Shown here in pieces: positions 61,597-64,000 of a DNA stretch of 64,000 nt (position 1 is the stretch's first letter; each line of letters opens with the position of its first letter). The position numbers and the translations under genes are program-made. The notes beneath the pieces were generated by a model, which was not told the origin of the DNA, ran no database searches, and was given only the letters and a program-made list of their open reading frames with translations. Origin of the DNA: Chitinophaga sp. GbtcB8. GTDB taxonomy: Bacteria > Bacteroidota > Bacteroidia > Chitinophagales > Chitinophagaceae. The stretch lies in the NCBI RefSeq assembly GCF_019091455.1, contig NZ_JAGXJN010000028.1, positions 1 through 64,000 of the forward strand, in the 5' to 3' direction.

Positions 61597-62461
61597 CGGC
61601 AGCGCCAAAAAGGGAGGCTTGCTCGCCCAGCGCTGATAACACAAATGACGTGGATAAACTGTATGCCTGCATTTTTTCCTGCAGGCCGGTTTTAAATAAG
61701 GGAAAGGTTTGCGCAATATTTCCGCCCAGCACTACCAGCTCCGGTGTGGGCTGTAAAGCAGCTATGAAGGCGCCCAGGTTAGCGCCAAATTCATGGAACA
61801 GGGCTGCTACGGCCGGTTCTGTTTGCGCCACATCTGCAATGGCCTTTACATTTTTAGCGGTTTGCCCGCTCAGCTCCCGGTACCGCTGCATGATCCAGCG
61901 GGCGCAGAAATATTCCTCTGCCCGGGATGCCAGGAAAGGCGTATCAAAAAAAGCCGCATCCCTTACAATGCCATTTTCCGCTATGGCCGATCCAAAGCCG
62001 GTGCCCAGCGTAAAACCCATGGCATTCAGCCTGCCTTTGGCAGCCCCGTTGTATAACTCGCCCTGTAAAAAACACTGCGCGTCATTAGCCATTTTAATGT
62101 GCGATGCAGGCAGCTGCAGCTCCTGCGCCAGCAGGTCTTTTACATTTAGCTCATATAACGCCTCATATTTATGCAAACCTTTAATAAGGGAAATACCTTC
62201 TTCATACTTAAAAGGGCCTGGCATGGCAATACCTATCTGCTGCACGCCTGCGGCGGCCTGCATGCTTAAGCGCATTACCCTGCTCCATGCCTGTATGATC
62301 TCCGGCGCAGTGCCCTGGGCATTTACCTGCTCGCGGTGAAAAGAGCCCGGTACCAGCATTCTGCGCTGCTGGTCTATTAATGCGGTCGTGATGTGCGATC
62401 CGCCAATATCTGCTCCCAGCACTACGGGGTGCCGGCTGTTTAATGCATTACTTTGTTCCAA
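61580..62461 (-). CDS. ROK family sugar kinase
   Basis: A 293-residue actin-fold kinase of the ROK family. The phosphate-1 motif is VVLGADIGGSHI near residue 13; the phosphate-2 region reads FTLGTGFGSAI near 155; and the adenosine region is LVVLGGN near 245. The usual zinc-binding CxCGxxGC-type motif of many ROK proteins is absent, and there is no N-terminal DNA-binding domain, so it is a kinase and not a repressor. Substrate could be mannose, glucose, fructose or an amino sugar. It overlaps the MFS sugar porter by 22 bp. The apparent start at 62461 is a TTG; a GTG a few codons in is another option. Confidence 0.86.
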   Translation of the reverse strand: MEQSNALNSRHPVVLGADIGGSHITTALIDQQRRMLVPGSFHREQVNAQGTAPEIIQAWSRVMRLSMQAAAGVQQIGIAMPGPFKYEEGISLIKGLHKYEALYELNVKDLLAQELQLPASHIKMANDAQCFLQGELYNGAAKGRLNAMGFTLGTGFGSAIAENGIVRDAAFFDTPFLASRAEEYFCARWIMQRYRELSGQTAKNVKAIADVAQTEPAVAALFHEFGANLGAFIAALQPTPELVVLGGNIAQTFPLFKTGLQEKMQAYSLSTSFVLSALGEQASLFGAAGMLPS

Positions 62462-63729
62462 TGTGCCTGAATTTGTTCTATGGATTGTCCTTTGGTTTCC
62501 GGAACCAATTTATAAACCGTAATAAATGCCAGTACGCAAAACAGCGCAAAGAACCAGAAGGTAGGCGCTGTGCCGATGCCGTTTAAAAGCATGGGCGTTA
62601 GCTGCCCCACAATAGTATCTGCTACCCACATAACCATTATACTAAAGGATAATGCTTTGGCGCGGATATGATCCGGGAATATTTCCGCTGCTATCACAAA
62701 CTTCAGCGGGCCTATGGAAAAGGCAAAGAAAGCCAGGAAGGCCAGCACGCAAAGCAGCAGGTAAATGCCGGTGGTAGCGCCGGTATAAAAACAAATACCC
62801 GTTAATACCAGGCTAACAGCTGCACCCGCAGTGCCCCACAGGTACAGGGGCCTTCTGCCTAAGCTATCTACTTTCCAGATAGCAAACAGCGTAAAGAAAA
62901 CGTTGGCAGCGCCAAAGAATAGCTGGCTTAATAAAGAGTTGCTGATGGTAATGCCGGCCTGGTGTAAGATGGTAGGCCCGTAATAAATAATGGCATTAAT
63001 ACCGCTGAACTGCGAGAACAGCGGCAGTAAGATGCCTATCAGCAGCGCACGGCGGTAAGCCGGCGCAAAAAGCTGCCCGTAACCGCTGTTGGTATGTGCA
63101 GCCGCTGTAGCGCTTTCCTGCTGCTGTTTTAACCAGCGCGGGCTTTCAGGAATAATTGTTACGCCCAGCAGGAACAGGATAGCAGGTATAATACCTACGC
63201 CGAACATTTTACGCCAAAGGGCCAGCCCGCCTGCTTCTGATGCATATTGTAATAACAGGGCATTGCTCAGGTAAGCAATAAAAATACCGATGGTAATAGC
63301 CAGCTGGTAAAAGGTAACCAGCCGCCCCCGTTGGTGATCCGGCGCTATTTCAGACAGGTATAAGGGCACTACGCTGGAAGCAATGCCTACTGCCATGCCG
63401 CTAAAGATACGTGCCATTATAAGCCAGGCAAATACCGGTATGAAGGTGCAGCCAATAGCTGCAAACAGGAATAAGAGGGCTGCCAGCAGCATAAGCCTTT
63501 TACGCCCCAGCCGGTCGCTGAGGTCACTGGCAAAGATCACCCCAATAATGCAGCCTGCCAGTGCAGAGGATACAAACCAGCCCTGCTGTGCAGCCGAGAG
63601 GTCAAACTGCTGCTGTACAAAAGGCAGCACGCCGGATACCACGGCCATATCAAAACCAAAAAGGAAGCCACCCAGGGAGGCTATGAGCGTGGTAAGCGCC
63701 AAGTTGTTATGTGTTGATGATCGTGTCAT
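62440..63729 (-). CDS. Sugar porter family MFS transporter
   Basis: A 429-residue 12-helix sugar:H+ symporter. Family hallmarks are GGFLFGFDMAVVSG in helix 1, SDRLGRKR (motif A), PLYLSEIAPDHQRGRLV after helix 4, VPETKGQS near the C-terminus, and PESPRWL in the central loop. It imports a hexose or pentose. It lies between the mannose-6-phosphate isomerase-like gene (4-bp overlap) and the ROK kinase (22-bp overlap), which suggests mannose or a related hexose. Confidence 0.94.
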   Translation of the reverse strand: MTRSSTHNNLALTTLIASLGGFLFGFDMAVVSGVLPFVQQQFDLSAAQQGWFVSSALAGCIIGVIFASDLSDRLGRKRLMLLAALLFLFAAIGCTFIPVFAWLIMARIFSGMAVGIASSVVPLYLSEIAPDHQRGRLVTFYQLAITIGIFIAYLSNALLLQYASEAGGLALWRKMFGVGIIPAILFLLGVTIIPESPRWLKQQQESATAAAHTNSGYGQLFAPAYRRALLIGILLPLFSQFSGINAIIYYGPTILHQAGITISNSLLSQLFFGAANVFFTLFAIWKVDSLGRRPLYLWGTAGAAVSLVLTGICFYTGATTGIYLLLCVLAFLAFFAFSIGPLKFVIAAEIFPDHIRAKALSFSIMVMWVADTIVGQLTPMLLNGIGTAPTFWFFALFCVLAFITVYKLVPETKGQSIEQIQAHWNKVMH

Positions 63730-64000
63730 TTTCCTGAAATAAGATCGCTAAAGAGCGGGTGTTCCGGTTTTAAAAAAGCCTGTACTACTTTTGCGCGTTC
63801 GCTGCCGTTATTGGTAAAGGTGCAAACGTCCGCTGCTGCAGGTATTACAAAAGTTTCCGCATAATGGTATACCGTTGTTTGCCCACTGGCAGTAGTTACG
63901 TTAATGGAAGTACCTTCTACCAGCATCAGCACCAAACAGCAGTTGCCGGTAGGTACGGTAATGGTGGTATCAAACTCCAAACGGTGAACGTCATAAAAAT
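63726..64000 (-). CDS. manA: Class I mannose-6-phosphate isomerase, C-terminal part (runs off window)
   Basis: The frame is open to the window edge and the visible 91 residues are the C-terminal beta domain of a class I phosphomannose isomerase. The segment YDVHRLEFD is typical of that family, followed by EGTSINVTTA and a final PEHPLFSDLISGK. The enzyme interconverts mannose-6-phosphate and fructose-6-phosphate in the cytosol. Its stop overlaps the MFS start by 4 bp (63726-63729), so it is the upstream gene of a manA-transporter-ROK operon. The catalytic N-terminal part is outside the window. Confidence 0.75.
   Translation of the reverse strand, partial: FYDVHRLEFDTTITVPTGNCCLVLMLVEGTSINVTTASGQTTVYHYAETFVIPAAADVCTFTNNGSERAKVVQAFLKPEHPLFSDLISGK

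Noticed and set aside
61580..62461. ROK kinase as the missing ManNAc kinase of the sialic acid locus
   Set aside because: It lies 35 kb from the nan operon in a manA/sugar porter operon, and no sequence feature visible to me fixes its substrate.

Overview
The window reads as chromosomal DNA of a glycan-degrading Bacteroidota species, most likely a Chitinophaga-like member of the Chitinophagaceae. The evidence is two SusC/SusD outer-membrane pairs, many short-signal lipoproteins with a Cys lipobox, a periplasmic-propeller (HTCS-type) sensor kinase, several AraC and Crp/Fnr-type regulators, and promoter-like TAnnTTTG boxes with little Shine-Dalgarno signal. The genus is an inference; no rRNA or other marker gene is present. 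I saw no tRNA, rRNA, CRISPR array, transposase or integrase.

Layout. 0-4.8 kb: the right end of a type I restriction-modification locus (a 5'-broken hsdS, hsdR, and an overlapping zinc-metallopeptidase gene). 4.8-14 kb: small regulator-plus-effector units (PhyH dioxygenase/AraC, HxlR/azoreductase, AraC/MFS drug exporter), a membrane-bound class III nucleotidyl cyclase, an M57 metalloprotease lipoprotein and an OmpA-type lipoprotein. 14.4-26.1 kb: a sialic acid utilisation locus. It holds a GntR/FadR-type regulator, then sialidase, SusC, SusD, a second sialidase, N-acetylneuraminate lyase, a NanM-like mutarotase and an MFS importer, all on the plus strand. Operator-like palindromes of the form NTGT-NNN-ACAN lie in front of the regulator and in front of the first sialidase. 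26.1-38 kb: a propeller-type sensor kinase and a separate overlapping AraC-type response regulator, divergent from a second SusC/SusD/GH43 locus, followed by an AraC regulator and an aldo/keto reductase.

38-44 kb: a tight four-gene cassette (two zinc-ribbon proteins, an unrecognised protein, and an SPFH protein with a C-terminal SHOCT segment), then a GH43 enzyme with a triple-repeat C-terminus facing an esterase. 44-55.7 kb: Crp/Fnr regulators, exported proteins of unknown function, an ABC exporter, a large protein combining a PD-(D/E)xK-like motif with a von Willebrand A domain, an alpha/beta hydrolase, an M20 amidohydrolase and a second M57 protease. 55.8-64 kb: an SDR oxidoreductase, a Tat-exported phospholipase C, an AlkZ-like winged-helix protein, an ankyrin protein, and an overlapping ROK kinase / MFS sugar porter / mannose-6-phosphate isomerase operon that runs off the window.

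How the parts fit: the sialic acid genes form a route from surface cleavage of sialoglycans, through outer-membrane capture and anomer conversion, to inner-membrane uptake and aldol cleavage. The ManNAc-processing steps (nanE, nanK) are not here. The second PUL, the distant GH43 and the esterase suggest plant-type (arabinose-containing) polysaccharides. Three convergent gene ends carry dispersed palindromic repeats; two of these are copies of the same AATGTAAAA-rich element. The best candidates for undescribed biology are the SPFH/zinc-ribbon cassette, the PD-(D/E)xK-vWA protein, and the two operator families.
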